Source of the DNA: Microcaldota archaeon
GTDB lineage: Archaea > Micrarchaeota > Micrarchaeia > Anstonellales > J096
Assembly (NCBI GenBank): GCA_027024255.1
Contig: JALVSQ010000003.1
Location: 20,003 to 53,892, forward strand
Direction of reading: 5' to 3'
DNA: 33,890 nt
Shown: one piece after another, positions 6,795 to 13,424 of the stretch
Layout of the letters: every line of letters starts with the position of its first letter
How positions within the stretch are numbered: the stretch's first letter is position 1
The notes under the pieces: model-generated
Told to the model about the DNA's origin: nothing
Database searches by the model: none
Seen by the model: only the letters and a program-made list of their open reading frames with translations
Made by a program: the position numbers and the translations under genes

Positions 6795-7575
6795 AATCCC
6801 TGAGAATTCTCGCAGCAGTTATTGAAGTTATATCATTGCAATCCAGGGGAGGGCTTACCTCAACAATATCAAGGCCAACTACATTCTTAGCAAGCCTTAA
6901 AGCTTCAACTAACTCTTTATATGAAAGGCCTCCTGGCTCAGGAGTGCCCGTGCCTGGAGCAAATGAAGGGTCAAGGACATCTATGTCAAGGCTAACATAA
7001 ACATGACTTAAACCTTCCAATGCTCCCTTCAGCTCATCAAATGAGAGGGTTTTAGCAATCTCCCACTCTTCCTTGTCTCCTGACCTTATGCCATAATGAA
7101 TCACATTAATGCCCAATTCGGTAATCCTTCTCATAACGCAGGCATGGCTTATTTTTTGCCCTTCATACTCATCAGCCATATCAAAATGAGCATCTAAATG
7201 CAACACAACTAAATCATCGTAAAATTTACTTACAGATTTAACAATAGGTAATGTGATTGTGTGCTCACCTCCCAGTCCTATCACCTTCTTTCCATCTCCA
7301 TAAATCTTTTCTACAATCCTTTCGGTTTCATTAAGACTACTCTGTAAGTCATTAATAACAACATCACCCATATCATGAACCTTTAAAGAAGAGTAATACC
7401 TCTTATTCATAGGACTGTAATCCTCAAGCCCAAAGAAGACATCCCTTATCCTTCTGGGGCCAAACCTCGTTCCCGGCTTAAAGCAGGTGGTCTTATCAAG
7501 AGGAACTCCTAACACCACAACCTCTGCTTCATCGTATTCAGCTGTGTTAAGAAAGGACATAGGATATGTGTTCAT
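6772..7575 (-). CDS. speB: Agmatinase / arginase-family ureohydrolase
   Basis: The 267-residue product has the binuclear manganese site of the ureohydrolase family: GGEHT (H105), LDAHFD (D128, H130, D132) and SLDIDVLDPSFAPGTGTPEP with further aspartate ligands. In bacteria SpeB splits agmatine to putrescine and urea. In hyperthermophilic archaea such as Thermococcus and Thermus-type pathways, a related enzyme acts on N1-aminopropylagmatine to make spermidine directly. The gene overlaps speE by 4 nt (ATGA), so the two are translationally coupled and act in one polyamine pathway. A GGAGG lies about 8 nt before the ATG within speE. Confidence 0.9.
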   Translation of the reverse strand: MNTYPMSFLNTAEYDEAEVVVLGVPLDKTTCFKPGTRFGPRRIRDVFFGLEDYSPMNKRYYSSLKVHDMGDVVINDLQSSLNETERIVEKIYGDGKKVIGLGGEHTITLPIVKSVSKFYDDLVVLHLDAHFDMADEYEGQKISHACVMRRITELGINVIHYGIRSGDKEEWEIAKTLSFDELKGALEGLSHVYVSLDIDVLDPSFAPGTGTPEPGGLSYKELVEALRLAKNVVGLDIVEVSPPLDCNDITSITAARILRDFSLYYFG

Positions 7576-8366
7576 TTTACCAGCCTCCTGAATACTTTAA
7601 ACAGATAAACAAGTTCATCAAAATCAAAAACCCTGGTAGGAACCTTTTCCTTATTCCTTCTCCTGATAGGAATGTTTGAGCCAAGGGTGTATGTCCAGAA
7701 ACCCCCTGGATATGAAGGCTCCATACTCACTATTGTAGTGAAATAAGGGAATGTTTGAGAAATAATTTTTCTTAATTTCTTAAAGGTTTGAGGCATTACA
7801 AGCGGTGACTCCGTTTGAGCAGATAGAACACCTCTCTTTTTCATAACGCTCTTTAACCTTTCAAAGAATCTTGGAGAATAAAGCTTTGATGAAGGACCAA
7901 CAGGATCAGAGATATCAACAATTACAACATCAAACTTGTGATTACTTGTGAATGATACTCCATCCCCAATTTCCAGCTTTAACCTCTTATCCTTAAATGC
8001 TCCTCTATTAACTTTCTTCAGGTATCTCTTAGCAACCTCAACAACATCTTTATCAACTTCACGAATAACAACCTCTTTAACACTTCTGTACTTCAAAACT
8101 TCATGAGCAACACCCCCATCCCCACCACCTATTACTAAAACCCTTTCAGGATTTTTTACGGATTGCATGGCAGGATGAACCAAAAACTCATGGTAAAAGA
8201 AGTTAAGCCCTTCAACAGTTTGAATCAATCCATCTAAAACCAGCATATTGCCGTAGCCTGCTGTTTTATACACTTCTATCTTCTGGAATCTACTTCTTTT
8301 AGAAAACAACTTTTGTTTAATTTTGAATCCTGTGCCAATATCAGCGCTTTTTTCCACAAACCACAT
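7572..8366 (-). CDS. speE: Polyamine aminopropyltransferase (spermidine synthase)
   Basis: From the ATG at 8366 the product has 264 residues. It transfers the aminopropyl group from decarboxylated S-adenosylmethionine to putrescine or agmatine. An N-terminal beta domain is followed by a Rossmann methyltransferase-like fold with VLVIGGGDGG, the IREVD acidic residue for the cofactor, and DISDPVGPS in place of the usual D-S-S-D-P-hG-P. The ORF track starts at TTG 8372, but a TATA box centred 26 nt before 8366 and the lack of a ribosome binding site favour a leaderless ATG start. It is first in an operon with speB. Whether the order is agmatine to putrescine to spermidine or via aminopropylagmatine cannot be decided here. 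Confidence 0.9.
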   Translation of the reverse strand: MWFVEKSADIGTGFKIKQKLFSKRSRFQKIEVYKTAGYGNMLVLDGLIQTVEGLNFFYHEFLVHPAMQSVKNPERVLVIGGGDGGVAHEVLKYRSVKEVVIREVDKDVVEVAKRYLKKVNRGAFKDKRLKLEIGDGVSFTSNHKFDVVIVDISDPVGPSSKLYSPRFFERLKSVMKKRGVLSAQTESPLVMPQTFKKLRKIISQTFPYFTTIVSMEPSYPGGFWTYTLGSNIPIRRRNKEKVPTRVFDFDELVYLFKVFRRLVK

Positions 8367-8386
8367 AAGCAAGTTGTTTAACTAAA

Positions 8387-8402
8387 AATTTTAAAAGGAG
8401 CA
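8387..8402 (-). promoter_or_regulatory. Promoter of the speE-speB operon
   Basis: The minus strand reads CTCCTTTTAAAATTT; the TATA core TTTTAAAA is centred 26 nt before the ATG at 8366, so the mRNA is probably leaderless. Confidence 0.5.
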
Positions 8403-8407
8403 GGAAA

Positions 8408-8425
8408 CAGAAAGGTTTAAAATAT
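8408..8425 (+). promoter_or_regulatory. BRE/TATA promoter of ftsZ2-secE-spt5
   Basis: CAGAAAGGTTTAAAATAT combines a BRE-like purine stretch with a TATA core centred near 8420. Transcription is predicted near 8446, leaving an 18-nt leader with GGTGAT. It is close to the Hsp20 promoter in sequence and leader length. Confidence 0.55.
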
Positions 8426-8453
8426 ATTTTTATGAATATTCCAACATTTGAGT

Positions 8454-8459
8454 GGTGAT
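8454..8459 (+). promoter_or_regulatory. Ribosome binding site GGTGAT that fixes the ftsZ2 start
   Basis: The ORF track starts at GTG 8452, which lies in the ribosome binding site. GGTGAT lies 4 nt before ATG 8464, which is the better start. Confidence 0.65.
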
Positions 8460-8463
8460 TAGA

Positions 8464-9651
8464 ATGGAAGATAAGGATGCTAATAAAGAACTTGAAAAAA
8501 AAGAAAGCAATGAAGAGCACAATGAGAAAGTAGAAGAAAAGCATGAAGAAAAAGGAGAGGTAAAAGAAGTTCCAGAAGTAGAAAGACAAGCTGAAGAATT
8601 AGTAGGAGATTTGAGCAAAGATGAAGAGGAAATTTTGAAGTTCATAGAAGAGAGCAAGCCCAAAATATATGTGGTGGGAGCAGGTGGAAGTGGTTCAAAC
8701 ACATTAAACAGATTATTCGAAATGGGAGTTGAGGATGTAAATTTAATAGCTGCAAACACAGATGCAAGGCATTTGCTGAGGATAAAGGCAAATAGAAAGG
8801 TTTTGCTTGGAAAACAATTAACAAAAGGAAGGGGCTGCGGAAGCAATCCTGAGTGCGGTGAAAAGTCTGCTCAAGAAGCAGTTCCCCAATTAAAGGACAT
8901 ATTAAAGGATGCCAGCCTTGTATTTGTAACATGTGGAATGGGGGGTGGAACAGGAACAGGTGCTTTGCCTGTAATAGCCAAGCTATCAAAAATGGAAGTT
9001 GGTGCTTTAACTGTTGCTGTTGTTACACTGCCATTCACATCCGAAGGCAAGGTCAGGATGGATAATGCATTGAAGGGTCTGCAAAAACTCAAAAACCATG
9101 TAGATACTCTTATAGTCATAAAGAATGACAAGCTCCTTTCAATTGCACCTGATTTGCCTCTTGACACAGCCTTCAAGATTTCAGATGAAGTGCTTGCAGG
9201 TTCTGTAAAAAACATAGCAGAATTAGTGACAAAGGCTGGCCTTGTAAATGTTGATTTTGCTGATTTAAATACTGTTCTAAAAGATGCTGGATATGCTGTA
9301 ATAGGTGTTGGCGAAGCAACAATAGATGCTCCTCATGAAGACAGGGCAAGGATTGCTGTTGAAACTGCTTTAAACTCTCCTTTGCTTGATGTAGATATAA
9401 GCAGTGCTAAGAGGGTTTTGATAAACATAATAGGTGGAGAGGATTTAACACTCAAAGAGGTTGAATACATTGTTTCAGAAACAGCAAAAAGAGTGGACCC
9501 TGATGCTCATATCATATTCGGAGCAAGAATAGAGCCAGATTTGAAGAAATCAGCCATAAAGGTTTTAATGGTTTTGGCAGGAGTTAACTTTAATCCTGTT
9601 GCTGAGGCAAAAAAAGTTGGCACAGATGATCTAGAGTTAGAGATTCTTTGA
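8464..9651 (+). CDS. ftsZ2: Cell division GTPase FtsZ2
   Basis: The 395-residue product is a second complete FtsZ. Residues 1-65 form a highly charged, Glu/Lys-rich extension that is probably disordered. The GTPase core follows with VGAGGSGSN (about 71-79), GMGGGTGTGA (158-167) and NVDFADLNTVL in the T7 region. The T3 loop reads GRGCGSNPECGEK with two cysteines (C125, C131) where FtsZ1 has GLGAGGDPKIG. It lacks a bacterial-type linker and ends DDLELEIL. Archaeal FtsZ2 is required for constriction alongside FtsZ1. It heads an operon with secE and spt5, a gene order known from other euryarchaea. Confidence 0.92.
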   Translation: MEDKDANKELEKKESNEEHNEKVEEKHEEKGEVKEVPEVERQAEELVGDLSKDEEEILKFIEESKPKIYVVGAGGSGSNTLNRLFEMGVEDVNLIAANTDARHLLRIKANRKVLLGKQLTKGRGCGSNPECGEKSAQEAVPQLKDILKDASLVFVTCGMGGGTGTGALPVIAKLSKMEVGALTVAVVTLPFTSEGKVRMDNALKGLQKLKNHVDTLIVIKNDKLLSIAPDLPLDTAFKISDEVLAGSVKNIAELVTKAGLVNVDFADLNTVLKDAGYAVIGVGEATIDAPHEDRARIAVETALNSPLLDVDISSAKRVLINIIGGEDLTLKEVEYIVSETAKRVDPDAHIIFGARIEPDLKKSAIKVLMVLAGVNFNPVAEAKKVGTDDLELEIL

Positions 9652-9659
9652 GTGGGAGC

Positions 9660-9827
9660 ATGTTTGAGGATAAAATTGCATTAATAAAAAGGTGTATTGC
9701 TGTTGCCAAAAAGGCTCAAAAGCCAACAGAGGCAGAGCTAAGGAGAATTGCAAAGGTTTCTGGCTTACTGATGATAACAACAGGCCTTTTAGGAGTTGTG
9801 ATTTCATTTATATTTGCATTTATATAA
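9660..9827 (+). CDS. secE: Preprotein translocase subunit SecE (Sec61 gamma)
   Basis: This 55-residue gene is too short for the ORF track, which instead lists a shadow frame over it. The product starts MFEDKIALIKRCIAVAKKAQKPTEAEL: an amphipathic cytoplasmic helix with the KPT/E region typical of SecE, then one membrane helix, SGLLMITTGLLGVVISFIFAFI. SecE clamps the two halves of the SecY channel. It lies 8 nt after ftsZ2 and 9 nt before spt5, the conserved archaeal secE-spt5 pairing. GGGAG lies just upstream of the ATG. Confidence 0.92.
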   Translation: MFEDKIALIKRCIAVAKKAQKPTEAELRRIAKVSGLLMITTGLLGVVISFIFAFI

Positions 9828-9836
9828 GGTGGTCAA

Positions 9837-10295
9837 ATGGAGCATGTATTTTACGCAGTAAGGGTTGCTGTAAGGCAGGAAAAAGTTGTTGCTTTAATGC
9901 TTGAACAAAAGGCAAAGGTTCAGGACCTTAATGTTTACTCTATTGTATTCAATGACAAAGTAGCTGGTTACTTAATAATTGAAGTTGATAGCGAAAATAC
10001 TGCTCTAAAACTCATAAATGGAGTCAAGCATATTAAAGGTCTTATAAACAAACCTATTTCATTTGAAGAAGTAAAAAAGATGATAACTGTAAAGAAAGAA
10101 GTGAAAGCAGAGATTGAAGTTGGAGATATTGTAGAGATAATCTCAGGCCCATTCAAAGGAGAGAGAGCCAAAGTGACAAGCGTTGATAAAACAAAGGATT
10201 ACTATACTGTGTTGCCAATTGAAGTTGCTATATCTATTCCTGTAAATCTCCAGGGCAAAAATATAAGACTTGTTAAGAAGAAAGACGAAGAATAA
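9837..10295 (+). CDS. spt5: Transcription elongation factor Spt5 (NusG family)
   Basis: The 152-residue product has an N-terminal NGN domain (about 1-85) and a C-terminal KOW domain (about 94-130, VGDIVEIISGPFKGERAKV). It binds the clamp of archaeal RNA polymerase with Spt4 and raises processivity. It also competes with, and can be a partner of, the termination factor FttA, which is encoded about 3 kb downstream. In many euryarchaea ribosomal protein genes (L11, L1) follow spt5; here the next gene is a convergent helicase that overlaps the end of spt5 by 23 nt. GGTGGT precedes the ATG. Confidence 0.94.
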   Translation: MEHVFYAVRVAVRQEKVVALMLEQKAKVQDLNVYSIVFNDKVAGYLIIEVDSENTALKLINGVKHIKGLINKPISFEEVKKMITVKKEVKAEIEVGDIVEIISGPFKGERAKVTSVDKTKDYYTVLPIEVAISIPVNLQGKNIRLVKKKDEE

Positions 10296-12381
10296 TATCT
10301 TTGCTTATTTCTATTGCTGCTTTTTTATCCAAATACTGGTTGTCATTTCCACAATGAGGGTCAAGAATGCACTTAGGACAGCCATTCTCGCATTTGCATT
10401 TACTTAATCTATTAAAAGTCATTTCAGCGACTTCCTTAAACCTTCTAAAGACAATCCTTGATATGCCGTTAGGCACACTCTCATACATATACATTCTTCC
10501 CTCAGGAAGGCTCAATCCCCCTACCTCAGACGGATTGTTGCCTGCCACAGCAGGAGTCATATTTATAAAAACATGTTCAAATGCATGAAGACCATAACCA
10601 AAATTTGAGATATTGAAAAGCATCTCCTCAGGCATATCAATCCAGAGGCCAGTGGTATCAAATTCATATACATAGGGTTCATCAAAGTAATGCTGAGCCA
10701 CCTTTCTTTTACTGAACTCTTCTCTAACAACATATCCTATTACTGAATCTGCTATGTGAAGGGTTCCCCAGGCAACCCTTAATCCATCTATTTCTTTAAA
10801 CTCCTTTTCCTCAATGACCTCAGCAGACCTTTCTGAAAGAGGAGTGGTGTAATAATCAACATCATCTGCTTTTGATACAATTGCCTTCCTGCCTTTCAAA
10901 TCCAGTTTCAAAGAGAAGTAGGGCTTACTGTTAATAAAGTAAAGAGCGCCTTCGTAAAGTTCTCTCATTGCCACGGGTAACTCCCTACTTCCCAGCAAAG
11001 CCCCATCCTCGTTAAATATGCTTATTCTTTCACCAATGCCCCTTAAATTAAGTGTTCTTGCCAGTAATCTACCTTTGGGTGTAGGAGCATAAAATGGTCC
11101 TAGCTTTTTGAGGAGCCCTTCTTTAAGAAGCAAATCAACCATTTCCCTCTCTTCTCCCTCTTTTAACATAAGTTCTGAAGCCATTGCCAGAACATGATAC
11201 TTCAAAACCTCTTCATTTTCAGGGTTTGCATAACAGCTCTCTGGCTTTCCTTTAAAGAAGTTCTCGGGATTATCTATATAGTACTGGTCCAGAGGATTGT
11301 CTCTGGCCACCATTATGGAATATGAAAGCTGGCCCTTTCTTCCTGCCCTTCCTGACCTCTGTCTTGCTCTTGAAATAGAGCCTGGAAAACCAGCCATTAT
11401 CACAACATCAACATTCCCTATGTCCATGCCTAACTCCAACGCTGATGTTGTAACTAAAATCCTTATATCTCCCCTCTTGAACTTATTTTCTATCTGCCTT
11501 CTAACATCTGGTGGAAGTCCTGCTCTATAGGATGTTATTTTAAGCCCTCTTTTTTTACCAATATAAGCAATCTTTTCAACAAGTAAATGAGAATCTGCAA
11601 ATATCAATGTTTTCTTATCTAATTTTTCAGCAATTTTCAAGCTAGCTGATATATAGCTCTCAGAAGGATTAATAAGAATGTGCTTAACCTTCCTATTACT
11701 CTTAACAACAGATATTACCTCAACATCCTCTGCAAAGACTAATTCTGCAAACTCCTTTGGATTCTCAATGGTTGCAGATGTTGCTATAAAGTTAAGCCTG
11801 TTTTTGAACCTTGTTGAAATAATTCTCTTCAATCTTTTAAGTATATTTGCCAGATGACTTCCAAGGGTTCCTGAATAATAATGCAGCTCATCAACCACAA
11901 CCAATTTAAGATTCCTGAAAAATTTAGTGAAAATAGTATGGTTCAAGAGTATATGATGCAACATATCAACATTCGTTATCAAGATTTTTGGAGGGTTCTC
12001 TCTGATTTTCTTCCTTCTTGATTGAGGTGTATCTCCATCATACACAGCAGTTGATATGCCGTAAAGGGAAAAAGGAGAAAACCTTTCAGTCTGGTCTCTG
12101 CTTAATGCTTTTGTAGGATACAAAATAATGGTGTTAAAACCCTTCAAAGCTTCCTCCACAGCTCTAACAAGGTAAACCTCTGTTTTTCCTCCTGCTGTTG
12201 GAGCTTGAATCACTATATTCTTGCCTTGCCTTGATAGCTCAATTGCATCTGCCTGATAATCGTAAAGCTTATCTATACCCTTGCTTTTAAATACCTCTCT
12301 TATTATTTGGGGAAGCTTAATATCTCTAAACTTCTTTGGCTCTGGATGTTCTAGAAACTCTATAGACTCATAATCAAGCAT
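10273..12381 (-). CDS. DEAD/DEAH-box helicase with C-terminal DUF1998 zinc domain (MrfA/YprA-like)
   Basis: The product of about 702 residues is a superfamily 2 helicase. It has a Q-like LYDYQ motif, Walker A APTAGGKT (about 60), DELH in motif II, SATI in motif III and SGRAGRKG in motif VI. The C-terminus carries KCKCENGCPKCILDPHCGN, the four-cysteine signature of DUF1998 (MZB) domains. Bacterial MrfA and yeast Hrq1 share this layout and act in repair of crosslinked DNA, so a repair role is likely. GTG 12384 and ATG 12381 are both possible starts; the GAGGT upstream is better spaced for the ATG. It overlaps the upstream membrane-protein gene, so the two form an operon. Confidence 0.88.
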   Translation of the reverse strand: MLDYESIEFLEHPEPKKFRDIKLPQIIREVFKSKGIDKLYDYQADAIELSRQGKNIVIQAPTAGGKTEVYLVRAVEEALKGFNTIILYPTKALSRDQTERFSPFSLYGISTAVYDGDTPQSRRKKIRENPPKILITNVDMLHHILLNHTIFTKFFRNLKLVVVDELHYYSGTLGSHLANILKRLKRIISTRFKNRLNFIATSATIENPKEFAELVFAEDVEVISVVKSNRKVKHILINPSESYISASLKIAEKLDKKTLIFADSHLLVEKIAYIGKKRGLKITSYRAGLPPDVRRQIENKFKRGDIRILVTTSALELGMDIGNVDVVIMAGFPGSISRARQRSGRAGRKGQLSYSIMVARDNPLDQYYIDNPENFFKGKPESCYANPENEEVLKYHVLAMASELMLKEGEEREMVDLLLKEGLLKKLGPFYAPTPKGRLLARTLNLRGIGERISIFNEDGALLGSRELPVAMRELYEGALYFINSKPYFSLKLDLKGRKAIVSKADDVDYYTTPLSERSAEVIEEKEFKEIDGLRVAWGTLHIADSVIGYVVREEFSKRKVAQHYFDEPYVYEFDTTGLWIDMPEEMLFNISNFGYGLHAFEHVFINMTPAVAGNNPSEVGGLSLPEGRMYMYESVPNGISRIVFRRFKEVAEMTFNRLSKCKCENGCPKCILDPHCGNDNQYLDKKAAIEISKDIILRLSS

Positions 12382-13037
12382 CACAGCAACCTCAAAACAT
12401 ATCTCTTCTCAATTGCTAATTCAGCAGATTCATAAGGGAAAAGAGCATTCAGAAGGTTTGTGAAAAGTAAATAGCTAAAAGCAATGCCAGCTCCAAATGT
12501 CAATCTTTCCAGAGCAACAACAGGTATTAAAGAAATCCAGAATTCAGGAGTGCTTTTTATAAGGTAAATGAATGCTGTTGACCCTACTGCATGAGCAACA
12601 AATGTTGTGCTTAGAGACCTTAAAAACAGATTCTTTGAGATAAAAGGTGACACAATAGGTATCAACCAGTAGAGAGCATAAAAAATGCTTGAAGAAGGAT
12701 GAATCACGAATAGAATAAAAAATAAGACTGGAATAAAAGAGACAAGTTTTGTTTTATTGTAGTAAGCAAAGTAAAGAGAGGCAATAGGCATTATGAAAAA
12801 TCTGGCTAAGCCAAATAAAGAGGTAAATAATGCCTTCCCATCTATAACTCTATGAAGCAATTGAGAGAAAATGATGCTTATAACTCCAAAGATAGGTCCA
12901 AGAAAAGCGGAGGGTAAAGCCCCAAAAAATGAATAAGCAGAGAAACTACCTTCTGCACCCCATATCTTGAATATTCTAACATGGTAGGAAAGAATAGCAA
13001 ATGCCACAAATAAAAGAGTAAAACCCAATTTTCTCAT
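12381..13037 (-). CDS. Polytopic membrane protein, possibly ECF-type S component
   Basis: The 218-residue product has about six hydrophobic helices. The segment GALPSAFLGPIFGVISIIFSQLLHRVIDG resembles the glycine-rich first half of substrate-binding S components of energy-coupling-factor transporters, and AHAVGSTAFIYL resembles the matching second half. No ECF ATPase or T component is in the window, so this stays a pattern-based guess. A TATA box 26-28 nt before the ATG implies a leaderless mRNA, with the helicase gene following through a short overlap. There is no obvious functional link to the helicase. Confidence 0.6.
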   Translation of the reverse strand: MRKLGFTLLFVAFAILSYHVRIFKIWGAEGSFSAYSFFGALPSAFLGPIFGVISIIFSQLLHRVIDGKALFTSLFGLARFFIMPIASLYFAYYNKTKLVSFIPVLFFILFVIHPSSSIFYALYWLIPIVSPFISKNLFLRSLSTTFVAHAVGSTAFIYLIKSTPEFWISLIPVVALERLTFGAGIAFSYLLFTNLLNALFPYESAELAIEKRYVLRLL

Positions 13038-13060
13038 GCCTTCTATTTCAATAAAAAATG

Positions 13061-13073
13061 TTTAAAAAACCTG
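13061..13073 (-). promoter_or_regulatory. Promoter of the membrane protein-helicase operon
   Basis: The minus strand reads CAGGTTTTTTAAA, centred about 28 nt before the ATG at 13037; a leaderless start is predicted. Confidence 0.45.
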
Positions 13074-13082
13074 ATGCAAGAT

Positions 13083-13095
13083 ACATTTTTAATTC
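13083..13095 (+). promoter_or_regulatory. Promoter of tRNA-Lys
   Basis: ACATTTTTAATTC is centred about 29 nt before the first base of the mature tRNA, so the primary transcript would carry only a few extra 5' bases. Confidence 0.45.
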
Positions 13096-13118
13096 TTTCT
13101 CATAGTCTAAATAGGGTA

Positions 13119-13212
13119 GGGCCCGTAGCTCAGCCTGGTAGAGCGGTGGACTTTTACGCTCTTTCCAAGAGAGGAAATCCATAGGCCGAGGGTTCGAATC
13201 CCTCCGGGCCCG
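13119..13212 (+). tRNA. tRNA-Lys(UUU) with an intron
   Basis: The gene folds as a full cloverleaf: acceptor GGGCCCG/CGGGCCC, D stem GCUC/GAGC, anticodon stem GUGGA/UCCAU, T stem GAGGG/CCCUC with loop UUCGAAU, discriminator G. The anticodon loop is C-U-UUU-A-A once a 20-nt intron after position 37 is removed, leaving a 74-nt tRNA with anticodon UUU for lysine. CCA is not encoded. Intron removal needs the tRNA splicing endonuclease, and a gene for it lies at 32466-33473. Confidence 0.96.
13157..13176 (+). other. tRNA-Lys intron at 37/38
   Basis: The 20 bases CGCUCUUUCCAAGAGAGGAA interrupt the anticodon loop at the canonical site. The intron contains a small UCUU/AAGA hairpin, and CUUU of the loop can pair with GAGG near its 3' end. 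This gives a relaxed rather than strict bulge-helix-bulge: the 5' bulge would be about 5 nt instead of 3. The boundaries could shift by a base. Confidence 0.85.
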
Positions 13213-13276
13213 TGTAATTATTGGGTATTTATATTCTGCTGAAGGCAGTAGGCTCCACGAACGAAGTGAGTGGAAA

Positions 13277-13314
13277 GATTCGAACCCGAGGAGAGGGGAG
13301 AATCCCTCCGGGCC
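13277..13314 (+). repeat. tRNA-Lys 3'-end remnant (direct plus inverted copy)
   Basis: GAATCCCTCCGGGCC at 13300-13314 exactly repeats the T-arm/acceptor end of tRNA-Lys (13196-13210), 104 nt downstream. GATTCGAACCC at 13277-13287 is the exact inverse of the tRNA T-arm GGGTTCGAATC (13190-13200). Together the two pieces can fold as GATTC-gaa-CCC-loop-GGG-GA-GAATC. No cloverleaf can be drawn, so it is not a second tRNA. The remaining part of the 212-nt gap before fttA shows only two very short hairpins and an AT-rich leader. Confidence 0.6.
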
Positions 13315-13424
13315 TGCTTTTCCTCGTAGATTTAAGAACAGAGAAAGAGAGCAACCAAAAAATGCAAACTATTAAAAATGTTATTGTTAAGTAAAAAACC
13401 ACTTATTTTACCAAGAGGGATTTT

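Noticed and set aside
9692-9904. ORF of 70 aa on the plus strand
   Set aside because: It is a shadow frame; the real gene here is secE in another frame.
13196-13314. Integrated element bounded by tRNA direct repeats
   Set aside because: The repeats are only 104 bp apart and there is no integrase or cargo between them.
13213-13424. A second tRNA gene in the gap before fttA
   Set aside because: Only T-arm/acceptor pieces are present; no cloverleaf can be drawn.
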